Shown here piece by piece: positions 54,718 to 63,329 of a DNA stretch of 64,000 nucleotides; position 1 is the first letter of the stretch, and every line of letters starts with the position of its first letter. Source of the DNA: Tichowtungia sp964398915 (GTDB lineage: Bacteria > Verrucomicrobiota > Kiritimatiellia > Kiritimatiellales > Tichowtungiaceae); contig CAYNOR010000002.1 of the NCBI GenBank assembly GCA_964398915.1, positions 62,001-126,000 on the forward strand, written 5' to 3'. Made by a program: the position numbers and the translations under genes. The notes under the pieces are model-generated. The model saw only the letters and a list, made by a program, of their open reading frames with translations. It was not told where the DNA came from and did not search any database.

Positions 54718-56215
54718 ACAGGTGAAAACAGCAATTTCCCCGACGCGGGAAGAAAATTATCCGGAATGGTATCAGCAGGTGGTACGTTCGGCAGAACTGG
54801 CAGAAAACAGTGATGTGCGTGGCTGTATGGTGATCAAGCCGTGGGGCTACGCGCTGTGGGAAAATATCCGTACGGCACTGGATGGCTATTTTAAGGCAAC
54901 AGGTCATGTAAACGCCTATTTTCCTTTATTCATCCCTTTAAGTTATTTGGAGAAAGAGGCGGAGCATGTCGAAGGGTTTGCCAAGGAGTGCGCAGTGGTA
55001 ACGCATCACCGGCTGGAAGCGGGCCCCAACGGCAAATTGATTCCTGCCGGCGAACTCGAAGAGCCGCTGGTGGTGCGTCCGACGTCCGAAACCATTATCG
55101 GCGCGACCTACGCGAAATGGGTTCAGAGCTACCGCGACCTGCCGATTCTGATTAATCAGTGGGCCAATGTGGTGCGTTGGGAAATGCGCACACGGCTGTT
55201 TCTGCGCACAACCGAGTTTCTCTGGCAGGAAGGCCATACCGTCCACGAAACAAAAGAAGAAGCGTGGGAAGAAACGGTCAAAATGCTGAATGTCTATAAA
55301 CAGTTTGCCGAAGAATATATGGCGATGCCCGTGCTGATCGGTGAAAAAACCGCCGGCGAGCGGTTTCCCGGCGCGGTAAACACACTTTGTATTGAAGCAT
55401 TAATGCAGGATTGCAAAGCCTTGCAGGCCGGAACGAGCCATTTTCTTGGCCAGAATTTTGCAAAAGCCTCTGGTATTCAGTTTCAGTCCCGCGAAGGCAA
55501 ACTGGAAACAGCCTGGACGACGTCGTGGGGTGTTTCGACCCGTTTGATCGGCGGGATGATTATGACGCACGCGGACGACGACGGCATGGTGATGCCGCCA
55601 CGGCTGGCTCCGTCGCATATTGTGATTTTGCCGATTATCCGTAAGGAGGAGGAACGGGATAAAATCATGCAGTATTGCAATGAAACAGCCGCTATGTTCC
55701 GTACACAGAATTATGCCGGACGGCCGGTTGAAGTCGTTGTCGACGGACGTGATATCAATGCGGGAGAGAAGGGGTGGCAATGGGTTAAAAAAGGCATTCC
55801 GCTTCGTGTGGAGATCGGTCCTCGTGACATGGAAAACGGCGCTGTCTATGTGGCGCGACGCGATAAAAGTGCAAAAGAGAAATACGGACAGAGTCGCGCC
55901 GAGTTCGCCGCCGCGATTGCGGACGTACTTGCTGACATACAGAAAAATCTTTTCGACCGTGCTTGTGCATTCCGTACTGCGAATACGCGTGAGATTGACA
56001 GCTGGGATGAATTTACCGCGTTCTTTAAAGAAGGTCGCGGCGGTCTGGCTCTGGCACATTGGGACGGCACTGCAGAAACGGAACAGAAAATTAACGATGA
56101 ATTATCTGTGACTATCCGGTGTATTCCGTTTGACTTCGAAAAAAGCGGCGCAGGGAAATGTGTTGTCAGCGGGAACCCGAGCAAGGGTCGCGTAGTTTTC
56201 GCAAAAAGTTATTAA
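54710..56215 (+). CDS. proS: Prolyl-tRNA synthetase, archaeal/eukaryotic-type
   Basis: 501 residues, lacking the long editing insertion of the common bacterial type. It charges tRNA-Pro. Class II motifs: VMIKPWGYALWENIRTALDGY is motif 1 in outline near 42, PLVVRPTSETIIGATYAKW near 120, RWEMRTRLFLRTTEFLWQEGH near 155 (motif 2), and SWGVSTRLIGGMIMTHADDDG near 268 (motif 3). The C-terminal zinc-like or anticodon domain is short. The ATG overlaps the preceding fusion gene by 8 bases, giving strong coupling. Confidence 0.93.
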   Translation: MSKQVKTAISPTREENYPEWYQQVVRSAELAENSDVRGCMVIKPWGYALWENIRTALDGYFKATGHVNAYFPLFIPLSYLEKEAEHVEGFAKECAVVTHHRLEAGPNGKLIPAGELEEPLVVRPTSETIIGATYAKWVQSYRDLPILINQWANVVRWEMRTRLFLRTTEFLWQEGHTVHETKEEAWEETVKMLNVYKQFAEEYMAMPVLIGEKTAGERFPGAVNTLCIEALMQDCKALQAGTSHFLGQNFAKASGIQFQSREGKLETAWTTSWGVSTRLIGGMIMTHADDDGMVMPPRLAPSHIVILPIIRKEEERDKIMQYCNETAAMFRTQNYAGRPVEVVVDGRDINAGEKGWQWVKKGIPLRVEIGPRDMENGAVYVARRDKSAKEKYGQSRAEFAAAIADVLADIQKNLFDRACAFRTANTREIDSWDEFTAFFKEGRGGLALAHWDGTAETEQKINDELSVTIRCIPFDFEKSGAGKCVVSGNPSKGRVVFAKSY

Positions 56216-56235
56216 TTACTGAAAAGGAACATGCT

Positions 56236-56826
56236 ATGGCAAAAGGCCGATTCAATATTAAAGGGACTAAGGATTTTATTGTCGCCGCTGTGTTTTGCGG
56301 TTTTCTTTGTGTTTGGTCTATCCGTGACGCATGGTTTCCAACTGAGAAGGTGCTGAAAAAACATCCTCGCGAGATTGCAGTATCGTTTAAAATACCCGGC
56401 GTGGTGAAACACGTTTCAGTCCAACCGGGTGATGAAATTAAGGGTAAAGTCGTGCTGGCCACTCTTTACGATGACGCCTATCACGCGAAGGTCAAAGAAG
56501 CTGAAGCAGCTTTTGATGCCGCTAAAACAATTAAAGATCCGGAAACAGAAAAAAAACTGGCAGTGCTCCTGAAGGCTCGTGAAACCCTTGAAGACTGTAC
56601 ACTCGAAAATACTGATGTTACGTGGAAGACGACGCATGGGGACGAGCCGTTGCGCGGTGTCGTGGTGCGAGTTTTGGCAGAGCCTGCCACCCAGCTTGAA
56701 GCGGGCGCTCCAGTACTTACGATTGCTCCGGTTGATACATTTTACATATTTAACAAAACACTGGCTATACTGATGTTTATGGGAATGATCGGTTCGTTGA
56801 TTTTTCACCGGATTGCTTCGCGATGA
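56236..56826 (+). CDS. Membrane protein with biotinyl-lipoyl-like (barrel-sandwich) domain
   Basis: 196 residues from the ATG at 56236. N-terminal membrane helix (FIVAAVFCGFLCVWSIRDAWF), then IAVSFKIPGVVKHVSVQPGDEIKGKVVLATL and RGVVVRVLAEPATQLEAGAPVLTI flanking a helical hairpin (KVKEAEAAFDAAK, ETEKKLAVLLKARETLED), the pattern of HlyD-like adaptor domains; a second membrane helix ends the protein (LAILMFMGMIGSLIFHRIA). GGAA is just upstream. No efflux pump is next to it. It follows proS by 20 bases and stands before HU; its role is unknown. Confidence 0.7.
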   Translation: MAKGRFNIKGTKDFIVAAVFCGFLCVWSIRDAWFPTEKVLKKHPREIAVSFKIPGVVKHVSVQPGDEIKGKVVLATLYDDAYHAKVKEAEAAFDAAKTIKDPETEKKLAVLLKARETLEDCTLENTDVTWKTTHGDEPLRGVVVRVLAEPATQLEAGAPVLTIAPVDTFYIFNKTLAILMFMGMIGSLIFHRIASR

Positions 56827-56848
56827 GCGAAAACATTTAGGATAGGGC

Positions 56849-56876
56849 TTGACCCTGTGCGGCGCGGAACTAAGAT
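56849..56876 (+). promoter_or_regulatory. Promoter of the HU gene
   Basis: TTGACC, 16 bases, TAAGAT. The predicted start is near 56884, just before an 18-base palindrome. Confidence 0.6.
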
Positions 56877-56892
56877 GGGTATTCAATCTTGA

Positions 56893-56910
56893 GTTGTAAC
56901 CTGTTACAAC
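56893..56910. promoter_or_regulatory. Perfect palindrome ahead of the HU gene
   Basis: GTTGTAAC-CT-GTTACAAC, both 8-bp arms perfect, 31 bases before the HU ATG and just downstream of the predicted transcription start. It is operator-like; the binding protein is unknown. Confidence 0.6.
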
Positions 56911-56940
56911 CAAGTCAATTCGAATGGAGCGGGGTGCAAT

Positions 56941-57222
56941 ATGACAAAAAGAGATTTAGTAGTTCGAATCGCCGATGAGACCGGCCTTATCCAGCAGGAT
57001 GTCGCCGCTATTCTTCAAAAGTCTCTGGACTATATTGTTGAATCGCTCAACAAAGGTGAGACTGTTGAATTCCGTAATTTCGGTGTGTTCGAAATTAACA
57101 TTCGCAAAGCGCGTGTCGGTCGTAATCCTAACAAGCCTGAAGACGTTGTTGTAATTCCTGAACGCCGTGTCGTTAAGTTCAAGCCCGGCAAGATCATGAA
57201 ACAGCAGATCACCGGCATCTAA
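56941..57222 (+). CDS. HU/IHF-family DNA-binding protein
   Basis: 93 residues. A nucleoid protein that bends DNA. MTKRDLVVRIADETGLIQQDVA opens the helical dimerisation part; VEFRNFGVFEINIRKARVGRNP is the beta arm with the usual GRNP tip, and RRVVKFKPGKIMKQQI ends it. GGAGCGGGG lies upstream of the ATG. It has a clear promoter and operator-like palindrome, and hisS begins 5 bases after it, so the two are probably co-transcribed. Confidence 0.93.
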   Translation: MTKRDLVVRIADETGLIQQDVAAILQKSLDYIVESLNKGETVEFRNFGVFEINIRKARVGRNPNKPEDVVVIPERRVVKFKPGKIMKQQITGI

Positions 57223-57226
57223 AACT

Positions 57227-58486
57227 ATGGCTTCCTCCTCGCACCAGCCCATTCAGGGTATGTCAGATATTGCCTCTCCGGACATTGCTCTGTGGCAGAT
57301 GATTGAAAAACGAGCGCGCGAAATTTTCGCGCGTTATCGTTTTTTAGAAGTGCGCACCCCGGTTCTTGAAAAACTTGAACTCTTTACCCATTCGCTGGGG
57401 GATACCACGGACGTGGTAACCAAAGAGATGTACACTTTGGAAGATCGCGGCGGGCGCCGGTTTGCCCTGCGTCCTGAAGGAACTGCCGGTGCGATTCGCT
57501 ATGTTGCCTCCGGCGGTGAAGAGACTGCCAATGCCCGCATTTTTTATATGGGGCCGATGTTTCGTTGCGAACGCCCGCAGGCCGGACGTAAACGTCAATT
57601 TCATCAGATTGGACTGGAAGCGGTTGGCGCACCCAATCCGCTTGCTGATGCTGAAGTAATTGCGTTGCAAGTACACTTGCTCGCCGCTTGGGGTTTGGAC
57701 GGCGCTACGATTCGTCTGAATACCATCGGCCTGCCTGACGACCGGGCGGCGGTTCTTGCAGGACTGCGCGAAGCCATTCGCCCGCGGCTGCATGAACTTC
57801 CGGAAGAGGCTCAACAGCGCTTCGAAACCAATGTGTTGCGTCTGCTCGACTCCAAAGATCCATTGGTGCAGAAAATTATCGCTGAGGTTCCTCCGGTTAT
57901 TGAATTTATGAGCGACAGTTCGCGTGCGTATCTCAATACCGTTATCGAAACGCTCAAAAAACTGGAGATCAATGTGGAAGTCGATGCCTCGCTTGTGCGC
58001 GGCCTTGACTATTACGTTCATACGGTATGGGAAGTGGTGCATGGCGGCCTTGGTGCTCAAAATGCGCTGGCCGGCGGCGGGCGCTACCGTATTGATGTCA
58101 GCGGACGCGCAATCGACGGGGTCGGCTTTGCGATGGGTGTCGAACGCGTGATTGCGGCACTCGAAGCTACCGGCGTAACAGCCGCGCAGTTTTTGCCGCC
58201 TCCGCCGGTTTTCATTGTCTCGCTTGGTGAAGCGGCGTTGAACGAAAACCTGCTTCTGTTGCAGATGCTTCGTCATCGCGGTATCGCCTGCGAAATGGAA
58301 CTTTCTCCCCGTAAGGTTCAGGCCCAGATGCGGCGTGCCGACAAAGCGGGAGCACGGACCGTGATTATTCGCGGGGACACAGAGCTCGAAAAAGGAACCT
58401 TTGTTGTTAAAAATATGGCGGATGGATCGCAGAGTGAAGTCGAACTGCCTGAGTTGATGAAAATTTTAATTAAACATGGAATCTGA
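57227..58486 (+). CDS. hisS: Histidyl-tRNA synthetase
   Basis: 419 residues. It charges tRNA-His. Class II motifs: QGMSDIASPDIALWQMIEKRAREIF is the N-terminal part (read in pieces), RPEGTAGAIRYVAS near 83 (motif 2 region), MFRCERPQAGRKRQFHQIGLE near 112, the histidine-A motif LVRGLDYYVHTVWE near 258, and GGGRYRIDV and GVGFAMGVERVIAALE near 285-305 (motif 3). The anticodon-binding domain ends the protein (AQMRRADKAGARTVIIRG). It is packed between HU and aspS (2-base gap). Confidence 0.95.
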   Translation: MASSSHQPIQGMSDIASPDIALWQMIEKRAREIFARYRFLEVRTPVLEKLELFTHSLGDTTDVVTKEMYTLEDRGGRRFALRPEGTAGAIRYVASGGEETANARIFYMGPMFRCERPQAGRKRQFHQIGLEAVGAPNPLADAEVIALQVHLLAAWGLDGATIRLNTIGLPDDRAAVLAGLREAIRPRLHELPEEAQQRFETNVLRLLDSKDPLVQKIIAEVPPVIEFMSDSSRAYLNTVIETLKKLEINVEVDASLVRGLDYYVHTVWEVVHGGLGAQNALAGGGRYRIDVSGRAIDGVGFAMGVERVIAALEATGVTAAQFLPPPPVFIVSLGEAALNENLLLLQMLRHRGIACEMELSPRKVQAQMRRADKAGARTVIIRGDTELEKGTFVVKNMADGSQSEVELPELMKILIKHGI

Positions 58487-58488
58487 TT

Positions 58489-60276
58489 ATGCACAAATTT
58501 CGTACACACACCTGCGGACAGCTTCGCAAAGAAAACGTTGGACAGACCGTACGGCTCTCCGGATGGGTCAATACCATCCGCGACCACGGCGGCGTCCTGT
58601 TCATCGACTTGCGCGATCACTACGGCATCACACAGATCGTGATCAGCCCGGATAAAGCATTCTACAAGGACATTGAACACTGGCGCGTGGAAAGCGTCCT
58701 TTGTTTCACCGGAAATGTTGTCGCCCGTGACGCCTCTGCTGTGAATCCGAAACTTACCACCGGCGAAATCGAACTGGTCGCCGAAACCATGGAAGTGCTC
58801 GGCGAAGCAGAGGTGATTCCATTTCAGGTCAGCAAGGAAGAGGAATGCTCCGAGGCTCTGCGTTTGAAGTATCGCTTCCTCGATCTTCGCCGCAAGAGTC
58901 TCCATGATAATATCGTTTTGCGCTCCAAAGTCATTTCCCGCATTCGCGAACTGATGACCGGTATGGGGTTCCTTGAATACCAGACCCCGATTCTTACCAG
59001 TTCGTCGCCTGAAGGCGCACGCGACTATCTTGTGCCAAGCCGTGTGCATCCCGGTAAATTCTACGCACTGCCGCAGGCTCCGCAGCAGTTCAAGCAGCTC
59101 TTGATGGTTTCCGGCTTTGATCGCTACTTCCAGATTGCTCCCTGCTTCCGCGACGAAGACGCCCGCGCCGACCGTTCGCCCGGCGAGTTCTACCAGCTCG
59201 ATATGGAGCTGAGTTTCGCCACGCAGGATGACGTCTTCGCAGTGAATGAAAAACTGTTTGCGACGATTTTTAACGAGTTCAGCACGAAGAAAGTGGATGG
59301 CATTCCGTTTATTCGCATTCCGTACCGCGAAGCGATGGATAAGTACGGGTCCGACAAACCCGATCTGCGTAATCCGCTGATCATGCAGGACGCCAGCGGA
59401 ATTTTCCGTACTTGCGGCTTTAAAGCATTTGCCGGTGTCGTGGAGAAGGGCGGCGTGGTCAAAACCATCGCCGTAAAGGGATGTGCCGGACAGCCGCGTA
59501 AATTTTTCGACGACATGGTCGCTTTTGCACAGTCCGTCGGCGCCAAAGGTCTTGGCTATATCAGCTGGGTTGAAGGCGAAGCCAAAGGTCCGATCGCCAA
59601 ATTCCTCAGCGTGGATGAGCTCTCACAACTTAAGGTGCTCGGCGGCGCGGGCGACGGTGACACGATGTTCTTCATTGCGGACACGCTCAAGGGTGCACAG
59701 AGCATCAGCGGCGCGGTTCGTACTGAACTCGGCGTCCGTCTTGATCTGCTTGAAAAAGATGTTTTCCGGTTCTGCTGGATCGTCGACTTTCCGATGTTTG
59801 AACTCGATGACGAAGGTAAAGTGGCGTTCAGTCACAATCCGTTCTCGATGCCGCAAGGCGGAATGGATGCATTGCTGAACAAAGATCCTCTCGACGTGCT
59901 GGCTTTCCAGTACGACATCGTCTGCAACGGTACCGAACTCTCTTCCGGCGCGGTTCGCAACCACAGTCCGGAATTGATGATCAAGGCGTTTGAAATCGCC
60001 GGCTACGGCAAAGAAGTAGTCGAATCCAAATTCCCGGCGCTCTACCGCGCATTCAAGTACGGTGCGCCGCCGCATGCCGGTATTGCTCCCGGTGTGGACC
60101 GTATGGTGATGCTGTTGGCCGACGAGCCGAACATCCGCGAAGTCATTGCCTTCCCGATGAACCAGAAAGCCGAAGACCTGCTGATGGGTGCGCCGGGCGA
60201 AGTGGAACTCAAGCAACTGCGCGAACTGCATATCAAACTTAATTTGCCCGCGAAACAGGAAAAAACAGGCGAATAA
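58489..60276 (+). CDS. aspS: Aspartyl-tRNA synthetase, bacterial-type
   Basis: 595 residues, including the bacterial GAD insertion. It charges tRNA-Asp. N-terminal OB-fold with VRLSGWVNTIRDHGGVLFIDLRDHYG; flipping-loop region LRLKYRFLDLRRKSLHDN; PILTSSSPEGARDYLVPS near 162; ALPQAPQQFKQLLMVSG near 186; CFRDEDARADRSPGEFYQLDMEL near 215 (motif 2); GIAPGVDRMVMLLADEPNIREVIAFP near 530 (motif 3). Two bases separate it from hisS. The 46 bases to the convergent kinase gene hold no terminator. Confidence 0.96.
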   Translation: MHKFRTHTCGQLRKENVGQTVRLSGWVNTIRDHGGVLFIDLRDHYGITQIVISPDKAFYKDIEHWRVESVLCFTGNVVARDASAVNPKLTTGEIELVAETMEVLGEAEVIPFQVSKEEECSEALRLKYRFLDLRRKSLHDNIVLRSKVISRIRELMTGMGFLEYQTPILTSSSPEGARDYLVPSRVHPGKFYALPQAPQQFKQLLMVSGFDRYFQIAPCFRDEDARADRSPGEFYQLDMELSFATQDDVFAVNEKLFATIFNEFSTKKVDGIPFIRIPYREAMDKYGSDKPDLRNPLIMQDASGIFRTCGFKAFAGVVEKGGVVKTIAVKGCAGQPRKFFDDMVAFAQSVGAKGLGYISWVEGEAKGPIAKFLSVDELSQLKVLGGAGDGDTMFFIADTLKGAQSISGAVRTELGVRLDLLEKDVFRFCWIVDFPMFELDDEGKVAFSHNPFSMPQGGMDALLNKDPLDVLAFQYDIVCNGTELSSGAVRNHSPELMIKAFEIAGYGKEVVESKFPALYRAFKYGAPPHAGIAPGVDRMVMLLADEPNIREVIAFPMNQKAEDLLMGAPGEVELKQLRELHIKLNLPAKQEKTGE

Positions 60277-60322
60277 TTTTAAGCCGGCCGTGCCTCGTGA
60301 GGGAAAACAGATATGGAATTCT

Positions 60323-61732
60323 TCAAGATTCCGGGTCGCGCGGGAGAGTGATGGTAAAGGTGGTGCCTTTACCGGGAGAGCTTTTGACGGTAATGCTTCC
60401 GTGGTGCGCCTGAATGATGGTTCGGGCTAAACTGAGCCCCAGCCCGTTGCCTTGCGTGGAACGGCTTTTTTCACTGCGGTAAAAGCGCTCGAAAATGCGT
60501 TCCGTTTCTTCGGGTATGATCCCGATACCTGTATCGGAGATCGCGATTTGAAGCAGGTTCCCGTGCGTATAAGCCGTAACGGTTATTTCCCCGTCCGAAG
60601 TGTACTTAATGGCATTGTCGAGCAGGTTTGCAATTGTGCGCTGTATGCGCATTTTATCGCCAGACAGGACGAGAGTATCCGGCGGGAGGTTCGCCACAAT
60701 CTTGAGGTGCTTTTCTTCGGCGACCGGCAAGAACAGATCCACTGCATTTTTCAGAATAGCCGTCAGATCAACCGGTGACCGGCTTATTTCAAGGAGACCT
60801 GATTCAGCCTGGGCGATCTCGAGTGTGGTGTTGATCATTTGCGTGAGTCGTTCGCTTTCCTCAATCATTATCAGTCCCATTTCCCGATATGCTTCGATCT
60901 CTTGAGGTCCGGTGAGTGTTGTTTCGGCTACGCCGCGCATTCGGGTGATGGGACTGCGCAGGTCGTGTGCCGCATTATCAGAAACCTCCTTGATTTCGCG
61001 AACGAGGGATTCAATACGGATGAGCATTTCATTAAAGGCCTCGGCCAGTTCATCAATTTCGCGGCCTTCGTTGTTGAAGGAAACCTGCTGCCTGAGCCGG
61101 CCTTTGTAGATATGGGAAACGGCCTGTGTGACACGGCGGACGCCGGACATGGCGCGCCGGGCAATCAGCCATCCTGATAGCGTACTCAGAGCAAACATGA
61201 TCACGGAGAAAGCAATGAAGATGTTGCGGAATTTCCGGCGGAATATGTTGTTTGATTTAAGATTCACACCGAACTGTACAATGTTTTCGTCAAAAGTCCG
61301 GCTGGCGACCATGTGGGCATTGTAAGGACTGTTTCGATCATAGAGTGTAAAAAATACGGTTTCGTTTGCGGCGGGCACCGGAACGGCAGCCAGTTCGTTT
61401 TGTATTCCATCCCACCCGCTGACATCGGAGGACGCGAGAATCGTGCAGGCCGGAGATACAAACCGGAAAAATACTTTTTTGAGACCGTCGGCTTTAGACT
61501 CCCGGTCAAATTCTTCCTGAAGACCGGCGAGTCCTTTTTCAGTATAGATTAATTTCAGTTCAATGATTTCGTTTTCCAGGTCGTGTTCGACACGGCGACT
61601 GATGTTCTGGTCCAGTTTGATTGATAACAGCGTGTAGGCGGCGATAGAGAACAGCGTGCAGATCAGCCCGTACCAGAGCGTTAAACGTGAAACGACACTG
61701 CGCGAGCGATGCCTGATTTTATTCGAGTACAT
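60323..61732 (-). CDS. Sensor histidine kinase (EnvZ/CusS-like)
   Basis: 469 residues. Membrane helix about 15-38, periplasmic domain to about 165, second helix about 170-190, HAMP (GRLRQQVSFNNEGREIDELAEAFNEM), HisKA with His in NAAHDLRSPITRMRGVAE near 260, and HATPase with RTIANLLDNAIKYTSDGE near 390, DTGIGIIPEETERIFERFYR and GNGLGLSLARTIIQAHHG. No receiver is fused. It overlaps the response-regulator gene by 14 bases, forming one pair. The layout resembles heavy-metal sensors such as CusS, but no metal-binding motif or metal-efflux neighbour is visible. Confidence 0.92.
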   Translation of the reverse strand: MYSNKIRHRSRSVVSRLTLWYGLICTLFSIAAYTLLSIKLDQNISRRVEHDLENEIIELKLIYTEKGLAGLQEEFDRESKADGLKKVFFRFVSPACTILASSDVSGWDGIQNELAAVPVPAANETVFFTLYDRNSPYNAHMVASRTFDENIVQFGVNLKSNNIFRRKFRNIFIAFSVIMFALSTLSGWLIARRAMSGVRRVTQAVSHIYKGRLRQQVSFNNEGREIDELAEAFNEMLIRIESLVREIKEVSDNAAHDLRSPITRMRGVAETTLTGPQEIEAYREMGLIMIEESERLTQMINTTLEIAQAESGLLEISRSPVDLTAILKNAVDLFLPVAEEKHLKIVANLPPDTLVLSGDKMRIQRTIANLLDNAIKYTSDGEITVTAYTHGNLLQIAISDTGIGIIPEETERIFERFYRSEKSRSTQGNGLGLSLARTIIQAHHGSITVKSSPGKGTTFTITLPRDPES

Positions 61733-62387
61733 AACCCATTCCCCGGATGGTATGGATCAGTTTTTTTTCGGCATCGCGGTCAATTTTATCACGCAATTTG
61801 CAAATACGAGCCTCGACTACGTTGGTTTGCGGATCAAAGTTGTAATCCCAGACGTGTTCCATAATCATGGTTTTTGAAATGACCCGTCCGGTATTGCGCA
61901 TCAGATATTCCAGCAGTGAAAATTCTTTAGGCTGCAATTCGATCTCTTTTCCGGCCCGGTAAACTTTTCGACGGACCATATCCATGCGCAGGTCAGCAAT
62001 CGCAAGTGCCGTGGGATCCGTCTGTGTTGTCGCACGCCGCAATAATGCTTGAATCCGGGCCAGCAGTTCCGAAAAGGCAAACGGTTTCATGAGGTAGTCA
62101 TCGGCTCCGACATGAAGTCCTTTTACACGGTCTTCAACTGATGAACGGGCACTGAGTACGATAATCGGGGTTGTAAAATTGTTCTGCCGCAACCGCTCAA
62201 TCAGGGCAAACCCATCCAGTTTAGGCAGCATGATATCTATCACTGCCGCATCGAATGAATTTTGAAGTGCGACATGCAACCCTTCTTCGCCGTCGGCCGC
62301 GCGGTCGACGGCAAATCCTTCCTGCTGCAATCCCTTGACGATGAAGGATGCTATTCGCGAATCATCTTCGACAAGCAGTATTCTCAT
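61719..62387 (-). CDS. OmpR-family response regulator
   Basis: 222 residues from the ATG at 62387. Receiver domain: LLVEDDSRIASFIVKGL, phosphorylated Asp in AAVIDIMLPKLDGFALI near 51, Thr/Ser in IIVLSARSSVEDRV, Lys in YLMKPFAFSELLARI. The winged-helix DNA-binding domain follows (KEFSLLEYLMRNTGRVISKTMI, VEARICKLRDKI, IHTIRGMGYVL). It is controlled by the overlapping kinase gene. Its targets are not apparent; no obvious regulated gene adjoins it. Confidence 0.95.
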   Translation of the reverse strand: MRILLVEDDSRIASFIVKGLQQEGFAVDRAADGEEGLHVALQNSFDAAVIDIMLPKLDGFALIERLRQNNFTTPIIVLSARSSVEDRVKGLHVGADDYLMKPFAFSELLARIQALLRRATTQTDPTALAIADLRMDMVRRKVYRAGKEIELQPKEFSLLEYLMRNTGRVISKTMIMEHVWDYNFDPQTNVVEARICKLRDKIDRDAEKKLIHTIRGMGYVLE

Positions 62388-62608
62388 AGACCGGTTTCTT
62401 TCTCTACAGAATGAGGCGGCTGCCCCCACAGTACGACTGTTTTACCTCTATATTTCTGCCGCCAGTCAATCATGGCGTTTTCTGGTATCACAGTTTCTTC
62501 TGAGCAGCTTATCAGTAATGCCGATGAAAAACAATACGAGCGTGCGAGGTGGGATTCCTGATTATATGCAATCAAACTGAGGGATTTTTTCAATAAGACC
62601 TTTTTCAT
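62384..62608 (-). CDS. Possible small protein ahead of the response regulator
   Basis: 74-residue frame from the ATG at 62608, overlapping the end of the phosphatase gene and ending in an ATGA overlap with the response-regulator start. It reads MKKVLLKKSLSLIAYNQE and later MIDWRQKYRGKTVVLWGQPP. The overlap is what a real operon gene would show, but the 174 bases between the two genes could equally be untranslated. I do not recognise it. Confidence 0.25.
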   Translation of the reverse strand: MKKVLLKKSLSLIAYNQESHLARSYCFSSALLISCSEETVIPENAMIDWRQKYRGKTVVLWGQPPHSVEKETGL

Positions 62609-63257
62609 GAAGAATCGTCGCAACGCGCAAAAAGTTTTTATTGATATACGGCAAAAGCTTACGATTGCGTTTTGGGTTAAATCCATTTTTCATCAACTCC
62701 GCTAGCACCATTTCGGGTGGGATCTTATCGACCAGTAAGCGGTAAAACGCGATTACACCGCCGGTGCGTTGAACTCCAGCGGCACAGTGGATTAATACCG
62801 GGCGACCTTGTTTTTCGGCGAGAATGACAGCCGCAACGGCTTCTGCGTACAGATTTACATCACCGGTGCCGCTGCCGCGAAGTGTAAATCGTTGCAATTC
62901 AATGCCAAGCTGCGCAGCAGCAGCTTTTTCTGCAACCTGACTTGGATTTCTCGGATTATTTCCGGTGAGATCGACAATAACTTTAATTTTGTGGCTGGCC
63001 AAAGTTCGTCGCACAAGCCTTGCCGCAATGCGGCCGCTTCGGTAAATACGGTGTTTTTTTACAACAGCCCAGCGCTTTGGAATCAGCCGGTTTTTTAGGA
63101 CTTTTTCCCATATCAGTATGGATGACGCGATCAAAGCAACCGTAAGCAGAATCGTCAGCACGCTTCCGTCAGTGCTTTCACCGGCAATCCATTGCACGAT
63201 AAAACGGATTGAAAAAACCGCCTGAGCAAAAAAACCTAAAATCATCCAGAAATTCAC
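62562..63257 (-). CDS. Membrane-anchored tyrosine/dual-specificity phosphatase with LAB_N-like N-terminus
   Basis: 231 residues. Residues 1-27 (FWMILGFFAQAVFSIRFIVQ and WIAGE) match the start of the LAB_N domain found beside lipid A disaccharide synthase; a second membrane helix follows (VLTILLTVALIASSILIW). Residues 70-215 are a cysteine phosphatase: KVIVDLTGNNPRNPSQVAE, then the catalytic loop VLIHCAAGVQRTGG with Cys and Arg, and helices after it. It should remove phosphate from a protein or lipid at the cytoplasmic membrane face. It lies upstream of the two-component genes on the same strand. The fusion is unusual (see findings). Confidence 0.75.
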   Translation of the reverse strand: MNFWMILGFFAQAVFSIRFIVQWIAGESTDGSVLTILLTVALIASSILIWEKVLKNRLIPKRWAVVKKHRIYRSGRIAARLVRRTLASHKIKVIVDLTGNNPRNPSQVAEKAAAAQLGIELQRFTLRGSGTGDVNLYAEAVAAVILAEKQGRPVLIHCAAGVQRTGGVIAFYRLLVDKIPPEMVLAELMKNGFNPKRNRKLLPYINKNFLRVATILHEKGLIEKIPQFDCI

Positions 63258-63329
63258 GGGTAACCTCTCTTTCAGTCAGTACGCCGGATATACTGGAGGA
63301 AAGGAGATTACCGCAGTGTGCTGTGAAAA

